Shown: piece by piece, positions 22,468-30,352 of the stretch
Layout: the number at the start of each line of letters is the position of its first letter
Position numbering within the stretch: the first letter of the stretch is position 1
IMG/VR virus record: IMGVR_UViG_3300030450_001534
Location: 1-33,360 of that record
Source: a virus
Direction: 5' to 3' (one strand)
DNA length: 33,360 nt
Made by a program: the position numbers and the translations under genes
The notes under the pieces: model-generated
The model's input: the letters and a program-made list of their open reading frames with translations, nothing else
Databases searched by the model: none
What the model was told of the DNA's origin: nothing

Positions 22468-24552
22468 ATGGCACAACATGATTATGTAATAGCAAATGCG
22501 TCTGGTGCTACAGTTAGAGCAGACATTAACAATATGGCTTTGGCCATTTCTTCAAACAATAGCGGATCTTCCGCACCATCCACTACTTATGCTTATGAAT
22601 TTTGGATAGACACAGGCAATAGTTTATTAAAACTAAGAAACGCGGCCAATAATGCCTGGATCACCATGCCTTTATCTGTCACGGCAGATAATACGGTTGA
22701 TGTAAACGGCGGCACAATAGACGGCACTAATATAGGTGCTAGTTCAGCAGGAACAGGTGCTTTCACTACTTTAGCTGCTTCTGGTGCTACAGATCTTAAC
22801 TCTACATTGGCCGTGTCAGGAAATGTATCTTTAGACGGATCCGCTAATGAATTAAGGTTTTATGAAGGTGCTAACTACGTTGGTTTTGAAGCACCTGCCC
22901 TAACAGGCGATCAAATATGGGTGTTGCCTGCCGCAGACGGTTCTGCAAGTCAGGTACTTACCACTAATGGATCTGGAACTTTATCCTGGGCAACGGCATC
23001 TAGTGGGCCTACATTTAAAACATTTGGCACTTCTTCAATTATGGTTGGAGATGATGCCACAGGAACTATAAGTGCTGCAAATTACAATACTGGTTTAGGG
23101 GTAGATATTTTTGCAGCGTTGACTTCTGGCGATGCAAATACAGTTTTGGGATTCAGCGCAGGTAAGACTTTAAATACTGGCCAAAGGAACGTGATAATCG
23201 GCTATAACGCCATGGATGCAGCAAATACTGGATCCGATAGCGTAATGATTGGCTATGAAGCAGGCGGCGCGGTAGTGGATGCGGTGGAGAACGTAGCTGT
23301 CGGATATTACGCAGGTGCGGCCGACATGGGCGATTACAATACCTTTGTAGGTGCAAGCGCAGGACAGAATGTTACAGGCCAGAAAAATACTTTTTTTGGA
23401 GCCAGATCAGGCGATGCTTGTTCGTCAGGAAATAATAATATCGGAATTGGTTATGATGCTCTTGGTGCTTTAACGACATCAGAAGATTGTCTGGCCATTG
23501 GTACAAATGCAGGCAAATCTACTAATTCTCCTAGAAATATGTATATTGGTTATGATGCAGGTGCCGCACAGAGCGGATCGAGCGACAATATAGCTATTGG
23601 TTATAGTGCTTTAGTACGACAAACAACAGGCGCAAACGGAAATATTGCTATAGGTAACTACGCAGGTAGAGCTGTTGTAGATTCTGCTAGTACATCGCAA
23701 CTCTTAGCTATTGGGCATTATGTTGCTTCCGATAATTCTGCCGCATTAGCAGGTTATCAAAATTGTTTTGTAGGTTACAACATAGCATCAGCGTCAGGTT
23801 TAGCAGGAGCGTTCCAGAATACGGCTTTAGGTATGAACGCTATGTCAGATTTAACGACGGGCGATTACAACTGTGGAATCGGAAATCATGCCCTACACGC
23901 TATAACTTCTGGAATTTGGAATACTGGAATTGGAATGGATTCTTTAAACGCTATTACAACTGGCGATTATAATACTTGCGTGGGTAAAGGTTCAGGAGAT
24001 TCATTGGGTACAAGTTCGCACAATAATGTCTGTATTGGTTCTAATGCCAAAGGATCATCAAGTTTTAATTATCATCTTATTGTTATTGGATCAGGCATAT
24101 CAGCAGCAAATGTAGACAATCGTTTTAGTTTTGGTAAATCAAGCAATATTGTTCACAATGACTTTGGAACTAATGCTTCTTGGACTCGTACTTCGGATGA
24201 AAGGAAAAAGAAAAATATTAAAGAAGATACTCTAGGATTAGATTTTATTAATGATCTAAAAACTGTCACGTTTGAATGGAAACCTAACTGTGAATTTCCA
24301 GAACACTTTAAAGACTATAAAGAAAATCCAGAAGATAACATGATGGAAACAGATAAAGTTTTACACGGAATGATTGCGCAAGATGTAAAAGCAGCACTTG
24401 ATAAAGCAGGTGTAGATACATTTGGTGGTTGGACAGTAGATCCAGACGACGGTTGCCAAGAACTATCACAAGAAATGTTTGTGCATCCATTAATACGAGC
24501 AGTACAAGAATTATCTGCAAAAGTTGAAGAATTAGAAAATAAACTTAATTAA
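22468..24552 (+). CDS. Tail fibre with C-terminal S74 chaperone domain
   Basis: A 694-residue receptor-binding fibre. The N-terminal 60 residues (IANASGATVRADINNMALAISSNNSG) are a common phage attachment module. Residues about 200-570 carry a dozen or so short repeats of the form N..IGY.A.....G, similar to trimeric beta-helical head repeats. The C-terminal 119 residues are an intramolecular chaperone (peptidase S74/endosialidase type): SDERKKKNIKE starts the domain with the self-cleavage serine at about 576, HGMIAQDVKAAL follows, and a coiled coil VQELSAKVEELENKLN ends it. The chaperone trims itself off after trimer folding. Expression is likely from its own promoter copy. Confidence 0.88.
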   Translation: MAQHDYVIANASGATVRADINNMALAISSNNSGSSAPSTTYAYEFWIDTGNSLLKLRNAANNAWITMPLSVTADNTVDVNGGTIDGTNIGASSAGTGAFTTLAASGATDLNSTLAVSGNVSLDGSANELRFYEGANYVGFEAPALTGDQIWVLPAADGSASQVLTTNGSGTLSWATASSGPTFKTFGTSSIMVGDDATGTISAANYNTGLGVDIFAALTSGDANTVLGFSAGKTLNTGQRNVIIGYNAMDAANTGSDSVMIGYEAGGAVVDAVENVAVGYYAGAADMGDYNTFVGASAGQNVTGQKNTFFGARSGDACSSGNNNIGIGYDALGALTTSEDCLAIGTNAGKSTNSPRNMYIGYDAGAAQSGSSDNIAIGYSALVRQTTGANGNIAIGNYAGRAVVDSASTSQLLAIGHYVASDNSAALAGYQNCFVGYNIASASGLAGAFQNTALGMNAMSDLTTGDYNCGIGNHALHAITSGIWNTGIGMDSLNAITTGDYNTCVGKGSGDSLGTSSHNNVCIGSNAKGSSSFNYHLIVIGSGISAANVDNRFSFGKSSNIVHNDFGTNASWTRTSDERKKKNIKEDTLGLDFINDLKTVTFEWKPNCEFPEHFKDYKENPEDNMMETDKVLHGMIAQDVKAALDKAGVDTFGGWTVDPDDGCQELSQEMFVHPLIRAVQELSAKVEELENKLN

Positions 24553-24561
24553 GGAGTAAAA

Positions 24562-24894
24562 ATGGCAGTAACAAAATCAATAACAAAGTGCGTGCCATTT
24601 ATAAACGCAAATAACAAGGTGGATAATTGGAATATAACAATGACGTATAAAAACGATAATGAAGGCGATGCTACTTACTATAAGTCTGAATTTAGCGTAA
24701 ATGTTCCACAAGTAGATCAAAACGGAGCGGCAAACTATACATTAAAAGCAAAAGGTAGTTGGACTAATGCACAACTTCTAGCGTTATGCCCTGTAACGCA
24801 ATGGGATGAAGTTTTTGCAAGCCAGGTAGATTCAGTCATTACAAATCCGCCTGCTGTAAGCACACCAGATCAAGATTTCAACGTACCTAGCTAA
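24562..24894 (+). CDS. Hypothetical protein downstream of the tail fibre
   Basis: A 110-residue soluble, beta-rich protein: WNITMTYKNDNEGDATYYKSEFSVNVPQ, then a helical SWTNAQLLALCPVTQWDEVFASQVDSVI and a polar tail. I recognise no family with certainty. It has a perfect AAGGAG site and starts 9 bases after the fibre stop, so it is co-expressed and may be a fibre-associated structural or assembly protein. Confidence 0.7.
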   Translation: MAVTKSITKCVPFINANNKVDNWNITMTYKNDNEGDATYYKSEFSVNVPQVDQNGAANYTLKAKGSWTNAQLLALCPVTQWDEVFASQVDSVITNPPAVSTPDQDFNVPS

Positions 24895-24941
24895 AAATAA
24901 TTTAAACAATTTCATAATTAAAAATAAGGAGTGCAAACCAA

Positions 24942-25265
24942 ATGGAAAATAAAAATGAAGAAAATAAAAACATATCTAAAGAAAGCCTGGGAGAAGATCA
25001 AGAAATTTCTCAAAATGTTATGGGGGAAAATAACATCCCTATTCAAAGGCAAGCCTTCCAAGTAGATCTACCAGACGGTAGAAAGGTGAATACTGAAACA
25101 ATGAGTGATGATCAATACAGGGTTGCAACAAGTTTACAGTTTTTACAACGCCAAATAGAAGAACTATCAAGACACGTTGCAGAGTTCAACATGAAACAAG
25201 ATCATTTCAGATTAAAACAAAACGAATTACAAAATATGATTCCACCAGATGGAAAGCCAAGCTGA
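24942..25265 (+). CDS. Coiled-coil hypothetical protein
   Basis: A 107-residue charged protein. Residues 1-35 are Asn/Glu/Lys-rich and disordered; about 60-100 are helical (VATSLQFLQRQIEELSRHVAEFNMKQDHFRLKQNELQNM), likely a coiled coil. It has no membrane segment. AAGGAG lies 11 bases before the ATG. It overlaps the next coiled-coil/membrane gene by 17 bases, so the two may work together, perhaps as tail or lysis accessory proteins. The function is unknown. Confidence 0.65.
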   Translation: MENKNEENKNISKESLGEDQEISQNVMGENNIPIQRQAFQVDLPDGRKVNTETMSDDQYRVATSLQFLQRQIEELSRHVAEFNMKQDHFRLKQNELQNMIPPDGKPS

Positions 25266-25431
25266 AACAATAACAACACTAGAAGCACATCAGCGTGAGA
25301 ACGCTATTCGCTTCCAGTACATAGAAGACAGGTTAGACGAAGGATCTGCTAAGTTTAAAAGATTAGAAACCATAATATGGGGGATCTACCCTGTATTAAT
25401 TACCGCCCTTATAGCTACCAGGTATATGTAA
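25249..25431 (+). CDS. Small coiled-coil plus transmembrane protein (XhlA-like layout)
   Basis: A 60-residue protein: residues 1-40 are helical and charged (ETITTLEAHQRENAIRFQYIEDRLDEG), and residues 42-58 (LETIIWGIYPVLITALIATRY) are a single membrane segment. The layout matches XhlA-type holin accessory proteins and many small phage membrane proteins with a cytosolic coiled coil. No ribosome-binding site is obvious, and the 17-base overlap with the upstream gene suggests translational coupling. The end overlaps the nuclease start (TAATG). Confidence 0.65.
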   Translation: MESQAETITTLEAHQRENAIRFQYIEDRLDEGSAKFKRLETIIWGIYPVLITALIATRYM

Positions 25432-25859
25432 TGTATGAATACGCTTGTGAGGTTGAAAGAATCATTGATGGGGATAGTTTGGTGGGCGTGTTATGCCTTG
25501 GTTTCGATGTTAGTTTTAAGTCTAGTATTCGCCTATATGGTGTTGATACTCCTGAGTCACGCACTCGCAACAGGGATGAGAAGGCTAGAGGACTACTGGC
25601 TAAAGATTTCTTAAAAGACTCAATAGAAAACGGCAAGAAGATTGTCATAAAGACAGAGTTAAAAGATTCCAGGGGCAAGTTTGGTAGAGTCCTGGGAACA
25701 ATTTGGGTGGACGGAGTAAATATCAATCAAGCGTTAATAGATAATCACTTGGCGGTTGCTTACTTTGGCCAATCAAAAAAAGACGTTGAAGACGAACACA
25801 TGGTAAATCGTCAGAAACTAATAGATCTAAATATATTTAAACCAGAGGTGCAAACATGA
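25431..25859 (+). CDS. Thermonuclease-family (SNase-like) nuclease
   Basis: A 142-residue protein starting at the TAATG overlap (25431), not at the upstream in-frame ATG. It matches the staphylococcal nuclease fold: CEVERIIDGDSLVGVL carries the first calcium-site aspartate, IRLYGVDTPESR gives the active-site Arg, second Asp and Glu, and SRGKFGRVLGTIWVDG gives the second Arg. All key residues are present, so it should be active on DNA or RNA. No secretion signal is evident. Located between membrane genes in the late region, it could degrade host or competitor DNA, or act during entry if packaged; its role here is not established. Confidence 0.85.
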   Translation: MYEYACEVERIIDGDSLVGVLCLGFDVSFKSSIRLYGVDTPESRTRNRDEKARGLLAKDFLKDSIENGKKIVIKTELKDSRGKFGRVLGTIWVDGVNINQALIDNHLAVAYFGQSKKDVEDEHMVNRQKLIDLNIFKPEVQT

Positions 25860-26041
25860 GACTAGCAGATACATATTACGAAACAATTAAATACATTTCA
25901 CAGAAGATAAGAGGTGTTGAAGATAAAGAAGTTAGGGCCAGAACAGATGAAGGTAAATTTGTTGCTGATGATCCTACAACACCAGAAGTTAATGAAGCGT
26001 ATAAAACTGTAGAAGTAAAAAAGAAACCTCGTAAGAAATAA
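25856..26041 (+). CDS. Small charged hypothetical protein
   Basis: A 61-residue protein beginning MRLADTYYETIKYISQKIRG, with a helical N-terminus, an acidic middle with DDPTTPEVNEAYK, and a basic end (VEVKKKPRKK). Its ATG overlaps the nuclease stop (ATGA), indicating coupling. I do not recognise a family. The close link might mean it modulates the nuclease, but that is speculation. Confidence 0.6.
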   Translation: MRLADTYYETIKYISQKIRGVEDKEVRARTDEGKFVADDPTTPEVNEAYKTVEVKKKPRKK

Positions 26042-26047
26042 TTAAAA

Positions 26048-27169
26048 ATGAATAAAAACATTCATCAATTAATGTTTTTTGGACTTATATCTTTTAGTGT
26101 TGGTCTATACGCTGATGCACCAGACCAAACTGGAACGGGTTGTGCTAATGGTACGCAGTATTGTGAAAACAATAACTTAAATACAACCAATTCCACCACG
26201 ACTAATAATACCAACACCAATTCCAACACCAACGTCAACACTAATTCTAATACCAACGTCAGCACTTCTACGGCTACTAACACTAATAATTCAACTACAA
26301 ATGCAACTAATTCTAATACCAACGTCAGCACTTCTACGGCAAATAATAATAACGTAAACACTACGACAGCGACTTCAACAGCTACGACCAATAATACGAA
26401 CCAAAATAATAATGTTAATACCTCTACATCAACATCTGATTCCACAGTAAATTCAACCGTTAATCAGACTGTTAATAACAACAGTACTTCTGAAAATACC
26501 AACACGAATATAAATCAATCGAACAGCGTTAGTAACAGCACAAACGTAAACAAAAACGAAAGTAAGTCTGAATCAAACGTACAAACGAACAACGTAAACA
26601 ACAATAACACTAAATCAGACAATACAAATAGGAACATTAATCAGAGTAAATCAGAACAGACTATTAACCAAAATATTAAAACCGAAGCGCCACCTGCTAG
26701 TGCAATAGCACCAAGCATTATGTCTTATTCACAAGATCTTTGTACGGTTGGAAGATCAGGGGCGTTTCAGGGCCAGGTGTTTGGTATATCTGGCGGAAGA
26801 ACAGTTACAGATGAAAATTGCGAAAGATTAAAATTAAGTAAATATATCTATGATATGGGTATGAAGGTTGCAGCCGTTTCCGTGCTTTGCCAAGATGCCA
26901 GGGTGTTCCAAGCAATGGAAATGGCAGGCACTCCATGTCCTTACATGGGTAAAATAGGCAAAGACGCTTCCGAAGGTTGGAAAGCTAATCCTTCACAAAG
27001 ACCTGATGCTAAAGAATACAAAGCTAATTGGATAGCTAACTGTAAAAAAGGATTAAATCCCAACGACACAGGGTATAACAAAGATATTGTAAGCGGTGTA
27101 AGAAAGGTTTTGACTAAGAAAACTAAAACCACCAAACAATGTAAAAAAGAATGGAACAATGCCACATAA
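26048..27169 (+). CDS. Exported Asn/Thr/Ser-rich repeat protein
   Basis: A protein of about 373 residues with three parts. Residues 1-22 are a signal peptide (LMFFGLISFSVGLYA, likely cleavage after LYA). Residues about 42-205 are almost entirely Asn, Thr, Ser and Val, in patterns such as NTNSNTNVNTNSNTNVSTST, later with Lys, Glu and Gln. Residues about 218-373 are a compact domain, IMSYSQDLCTVGRSGAFQGQVFGISGGRTVTDENCERLKLSKYIYDMG..., with six cysteines (from about C231 to C364) that could pair in the periplasm. I have a vague memory of related C-terminal domains in marine phage genomes, but no known function. Possible roles are an envelope-modifying, exclusion or lysis-related protein, or a virion surface component. 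Confidence 0.75.
   Translation: MNKNIHQLMFFGLISFSVGLYADAPDQTGTGCANGTQYCENNNLNTTNSTTTNNTNTNSNTNVNTNSNTNVSTSTATNTNNSTTNATNSNTNVSTSTANNNNVNTTTATSTATTNNTNQNNNVNTSTSTSDSTVNSTVNQTVNNNSTSENTNTNINQSNSVSNSTNVNKNESKSESNVQTNNVNNNNTKSDNTNRNINQSKSEQTINQNIKTEAPPASAIAPSIMSYSQDLCTVGRSGAFQGQVFGISGGRTVTDENCERLKLSKYIYDMGMKVAAVSVLCQDARVFQAMEMAGTPCPYMGKIGKDASEGWKANPSQRPDAKEYKANWIANCKKGLNPNDTGYNKDIVSGVRKVLTKKTKTTKQCKKEWNNAT
26240..26340 (+). repeat. In-frame 66-base duplication in the Asn-rich gene
   Basis: A 35-base sequence (starting ACTAATTCTAATACCAACG) occurs exactly at 26240-26274 and 26306-26340, offset by 66 bases or 22 codons. It keeps the reading frame and encodes a TNSNTNVSTSTA unit twice. Exact identity over 35 bases, with more degenerate repeats around it, indicates recent expansion by slippage or unequal recombination. 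Confidence 0.85.
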
Positions 27170-29471
27170 AGATGAATGGCAAACTTGGTGTTTTGTAGGC
27201 AGTTTAATTTTATCAAGCATTTTTGCATTAGGCCTTAACAAACTACAAGCTGAATACATATATGAAGCCAATCAATCTTTATATCATTTACAAACTAACG
27301 CTAATAATTATGAAGGAGAATTAGCTTATTCAATTTCAGATGATGGGGTTTCTCCTGCTATAGATCTGTCTTTTAATTTTACTTTCTACGGAGAAACATT
27401 TAATCAGGCCAGAATAGCAACCAATGGCTGTTTGCATTTCAAAACAAGCGGATCTTATTGTAACGACTATACCCCAGATCCATTAACAGGACAGCATACT
27501 TATACTTTATATCCTTTTTGGACAGACTTAATTAGAGACAACAACTCAAGAATAAAGTCTTGGGGTGATTCTTCTAAAATGATTTTTGGTTGGTATGATT
27601 TAAGGGAATATAACAGAAGCAATACAGACAATAGTTTTGAAATAATCCTTTGGCCAAATAATACATTTGAATATAGATACGGTGGGTTAAATGTAATCAA
27701 CCATGATGTATTAATTGGAGAAATTGGAAGCGGTACATCACAAAGTTACACCTATTTATACCATGACGAATGTAGTACAGGCACAACTAATTCTAGTTCT
27801 TGTGTGAACACTAATTGGAATAACACTTCATCTAATACTGCGCTAGAAGATGGTGGCTCTTTGTATGGAGTAGGAACAGGTAATTCTATAGATTGTAGTG
27901 ATCCATTAAACAATCAATCTTGTTCTGGTTACGCAGCAGCTTACCTAACGCAGCAATGTAATATTACACAGCTTTACAGCGAATCCTGTCCTTCTTATTG
28001 GGAAGCCTATGATGATCAACAATGTAGTGAAGACTCGCAATACGCGCCCTTCTGTGCAGGCTATACGCAAGAAGCGTCAGTAGCTTATTATTTTGAAGAA
28101 GAATTTGATTATGGTTATCAAGATGATATGCAAGGTGGCAGTTTTGGTTTTGATGATAACTTTGGTTTTGAAGAAGATGTTTTTACTTACATAGAAGAAT
28201 TTGATTTTGAATCTAATGAAGAAGTATTTGTTTTTGAATACGAAGATGTATTTGTTAATGGTGGCTTTGAAGAACCTTTTTCTGATGCAATAGATCCATT
28301 GCCAGATTTTAACGTGATTGATGATGTTTATGAAATACAACTATTTGATGAGCCTGAGTTTTTGTTGTCTTATGATGGGTTTGAAAGAAACGATGCAATT
28401 ACAATTAACCCAAGCGAAGAACTTATAGAAGAATTTGTATTACAAGAAACCGTTTTGATAGAAGATTTTGAACAAATTAATACATTTGTAGAATTTGAAA
28501 CTATTGAAGAATTAGATGAATGGCTTGAAGAAGAATTATCAGAGGAAACAGAAGATCCCCAAGAAGAAATAGAAGAACTTTACGCCGAAGAAGAAATATT
28601 TGAAGAAGAAGCTGTAGAAGAAATATTTGAAGAAATAGAAGAACAGTTTGCAGAAGAAGAAAGAGTTGCTTTAGAAGAAAGAGAAGATGAAATTCTTGAA
28701 GAAGAAACAGAGTTAATTGCCGAAGAAAGAACATCAAGAAGTGGAATAACATCAACTATGTTAAATGTTGTTGGACAATCCATAAGAACGGCATCTAACA
28801 GTAATTCTTCTAGCAGTTCTGCTACAGGATATTCAAGCGGAAACAACAACAGTAGTGGTACTGGCGGTATGAATAGTGGTGCTGTAAGTTCTTCTGTTAC
28901 AGGTAGTGGAATAAGTACAAGCAGTTCACCCAGTATGTCTGACCAAATAGCTTCTGCTAATGTGCAAACAAACACTATTCTTTCTTTAAGCCAAGACACA
29001 AGCAGTATGTCAGGTGGTAGTTCACAAACAGTCAGTAGTGTTTCTACAGTTATAACACCCATGCCAACATTTGATAATAACCCACAAGTAGTTATGGCAG
29101 ATGTCCAGGTACAAAATATGCAAGGTGAAATAAATACAGCAGTATCAGGAGTAATGACAGCTAGTGAAGCTGACCAAATAGCTGACGAAATTATTGCTAA
29201 TAATATAAAAGAACAACAAGAACAGGCAGAAACAGAACAACAAGAAACAGGACAATACGCAGACCAGTCTACATTAATAGCTTATTTAGGATATGTACCG
29301 TCTTTTGAGGTATATAAAACTTATGAAATACCTAAACAAGAAACCTGGTATCAGTCTAAAGATATTTATAGCGATATAAGCATAAGTGATAATGTTAGTG
29401 GCTTTTATGATTTAGCAAGTAACAATATAAATTTGATGAATAATATGATTAAACAACAACCTAATTTATAG
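27159..29471 (+). CDS. Large exported protein: NIDO-like domain, Cys repeats, acidic region
   Basis: A 770-residue protein. Residues 1-31 read as a signal peptide (FVGSLILSSIFALGL, then LQA). About 50-205 resemble a nidogen-like/extracellular beta domain (DLSFNFTFYGETFNQARIATNGCLHF, later YPFWTDLI). About 246-305 hold repeats of roughly 22 residues with paired cysteines (C246/C255, C267/C277, C289/C299) and a GY..AY..QQC motif. About 308-460 are acidic and rich in Phe and Tyr. About 455-525 are mostly glutamate. About 543-635 are Ser/Gly-rich. The last 130 residues are helical, then aromatic. It overlaps the previous exported gene by 11 bases. An envelope or cell-surface role is likely; the exact function is unknown. 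Confidence 0.75.
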   Translation: MPHKDEWQTWCFVGSLILSSIFALGLNKLQAEYIYEANQSLYHLQTNANNYEGELAYSISDDGVSPAIDLSFNFTFYGETFNQARIATNGCLHFKTSGSYCNDYTPDPLTGQHTYTLYPFWTDLIRDNNSRIKSWGDSSKMIFGWYDLREYNRSNTDNSFEIILWPNNTFEYRYGGLNVINHDVLIGEIGSGTSQSYTYLYHDECSTGTTNSSSCVNTNWNNTSSNTALEDGGSLYGVGTGNSIDCSDPLNNQSCSGYAAAYLTQQCNITQLYSESCPSYWEAYDDQQCSEDSQYAPFCAGYTQEASVAYYFEEEFDYGYQDDMQGGSFGFDDNFGFEEDVFTYIEEFDFESNEEVFVFEYEDVFVNGGFEEPFSDAIDPLPDFNVIDDVYEIQLFDEPEFLLSYDGFERNDAITINPSEELIEEFVLQETVLIEDFEQINTFVEFETIEELDEWLEEELSEETEDPQEEIEELYAEEEIFEEEAVEEIFEEIEEQFAEEERVALEEREDEILEEETELIAEERTSRSGITSTMLNVVGQSIRTASNSNSSSSSATGYSSGNNNSSGTGGMNSGAVSSSVTGSGISTSSSPSMSDQIASANVQTNTILSLSQDTSSMSGGSSQTVSSVSTVITPMPTFDNNPQVVMADVQVQNMQGEINTAVSGVMTASEADQIADEIIANNIKEQQEQAETEQQETGQYADQSTLIAYLGYVPSFEVYKTYEIPKQETWYQSKDIYSDISISDNVSGFYDLASNNINLMNNMIKQQPNL

Positions 29472-29480
29472 GAGAAAAAT

Positions 29481-29825
29481 ATGGAATGGTTTGAAAATAA
29501 AACTACACAGATAATAGCTTTGGTGGGTATCGTTGGTACTTTGGCAGGCTTTGGGTACACAGGTGCTACTTATGTGAATAGATTAGAAAATCTTGAAGCG
29601 CAGATAGGCGGTATTGGAGATACAGAAAACGCTCAACAAATAATAGAAGAACGCTTTGCTAGTATAGAAACTCAAGTTACATACTTAGAAAAACAAATTA
29701 ACAGCATAAAAATACCTGACAATAGCGATATACAGGCTTCTGTTGCTTCTTTGACAAGTGATGTTGAAAGAATTTGGATTGAATTAGATAAATTAGAAGA
29801 TAGCACAAATCCTTTAGCTAATTAA
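29481..29825 (+). CDS. Membrane-anchored coiled-coil protein
   Basis: A 114-residue protein. Residues 9-30 (TQIIALVGIVGTLAGFGYTGAT) are a membrane segment near the N-terminus. Residues 33-110 are helical with heptads (YVNRLENLEAQIGG, IEERFASIETQVTYLEKQINSI, VASLTSDVERIWIELDKLED). This spanin- or Rz-like topology also fits other envelope coiled coils. It has GGAG 7 bases before the ATG and follows the large exported gene closely. It could be an inner-membrane spanin subunit, but no partner lipoprotein is visible, so this is unproven. Confidence 0.65.
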   Translation: MEWFENKTTQIIALVGIVGTLAGFGYTGATYVNRLENLEAQIGGIGDTENAQQIIEERFASIETQVTYLEKQINSIKIPDNSDIQASVASLTSDVERIWIELDKLEDSTNPLAN

Positions 29826-29843
29826 CAAGACAGATCCCAAGAG

Positions 29844-29871
29844 TTGACGTTCTGAAAATGCAACTTATAAA
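29844..29871 (+). promoter_or_regulatory. Late promoter-like element, copy 3 (lysis genes)
   Basis: TTGACG (29844-29849), 16 bases, TATAAA (29866-29871). It shares ATGCAACTTA and the TGAAAATG context with the other two copies but not the CGGTCTT extension. The holin ATG (29879) is only 7 bases after the -10-like hexamer, so the transcript would begin at or next to the start codon. Confidence 0.7.
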
Positions 29872-29878
29872 TTAACCC

Positions 29879-30352
29879 ATGAAAGAATTATTAAAAGGCG
29901 TTATTGGTGCTGTAGCACCAACAATAGGTACTGCCCTTGGTGGGCCAATGGGCAATATGGCAATGAATATGGTTTCTCAGGCGTTGGGATGCAAGAACAC
30001 ACCAAAAGATGTTGAAAAAGCTGTGCAGAACGCCACGCCTGAGCAGCTTGCAGATCTAAAAAAGATTGATAATGATTTTGAAATCAAGATGAAAGAATTA
30101 GACGTAGATCTATTTGCCCTGGAAACAGCAGACATACAAGGTGCTAGATCTATGTTTGCGAGAGATTGGACGGCTAGAATCATAGGTGTTGCTGTTATTG
30201 GTGGCTTCATGGGTTATATATTTCTAGTAACCATACAACCACCAGAACAAAATTCAGAAGCATTAATAAACCTAGTTCTAGGTTATCTAGGTGGCCTGGC
30301 TTCTGCCATCATATCTTTCTACTTTGGTGCATCGCACTCTAAAGATGATTAA
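29879..30352 (+). CDS. Holin, three-helix gene-transfer-agent type
   Basis: A 157-residue membrane protein that should set lysis timing. The N-terminus (GVIGAVAPTIGTALGGPMGNMAMNMVSQALG) is hydrophobic. A soluble middle (about 42-92) has TPEQLADLKKIDNDFEIKMKELDVDLFALETADIQGARSMFARDWTAR, the signature of GTA_holin_3TM proteins. Two membrane segments follow (IIGVAVIGGFMGYIFLVTI and LINLVLGYLGGLASAIISFYFG), then a short charged tail. There is no Shine-Dalgarno sequence and the promoter is immediately upstream, so the mRNA may be leaderless. It overlaps the endolysin gene by 8 bases. Confidence 0.9.
   Translation: MKELLKGVIGAVAPTIGTALGGPMGNMAMNMVSQALGCKNTPKDVEKAVQNATPEQLADLKKIDNDFEIKMKELDVDLFALETADIQGARSMFARDWTARIIGVAVIGGFMGYIFLVTIQPPEQNSEALINLVLGYLGGLASAIISFYFGASHSKDD

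Noticed and set aside
22468-24552. Diversity-generating retroelement acting on the repeat-rich fibre
   Set aside because: No reverse transcriptase gene or template/variable repeat pair is visible.
26160-26700. CRISPR-like or tandem-repeat array
   Set aside because: The repeats are irregular, lie inside one open coding frame with a signal peptide, and encode Asn/Thr/Ser. There are no unique spacers or cas genes.
28580-29062. 160-codon minus-strand open frame, and the 84-codon Leu-rich frame at 28501-28755
   Set aside because: They are the antisense of Glu- and Ser-rich codons in the 770-residue gene, and the low-complexity Leu/Ser strings follow from that.
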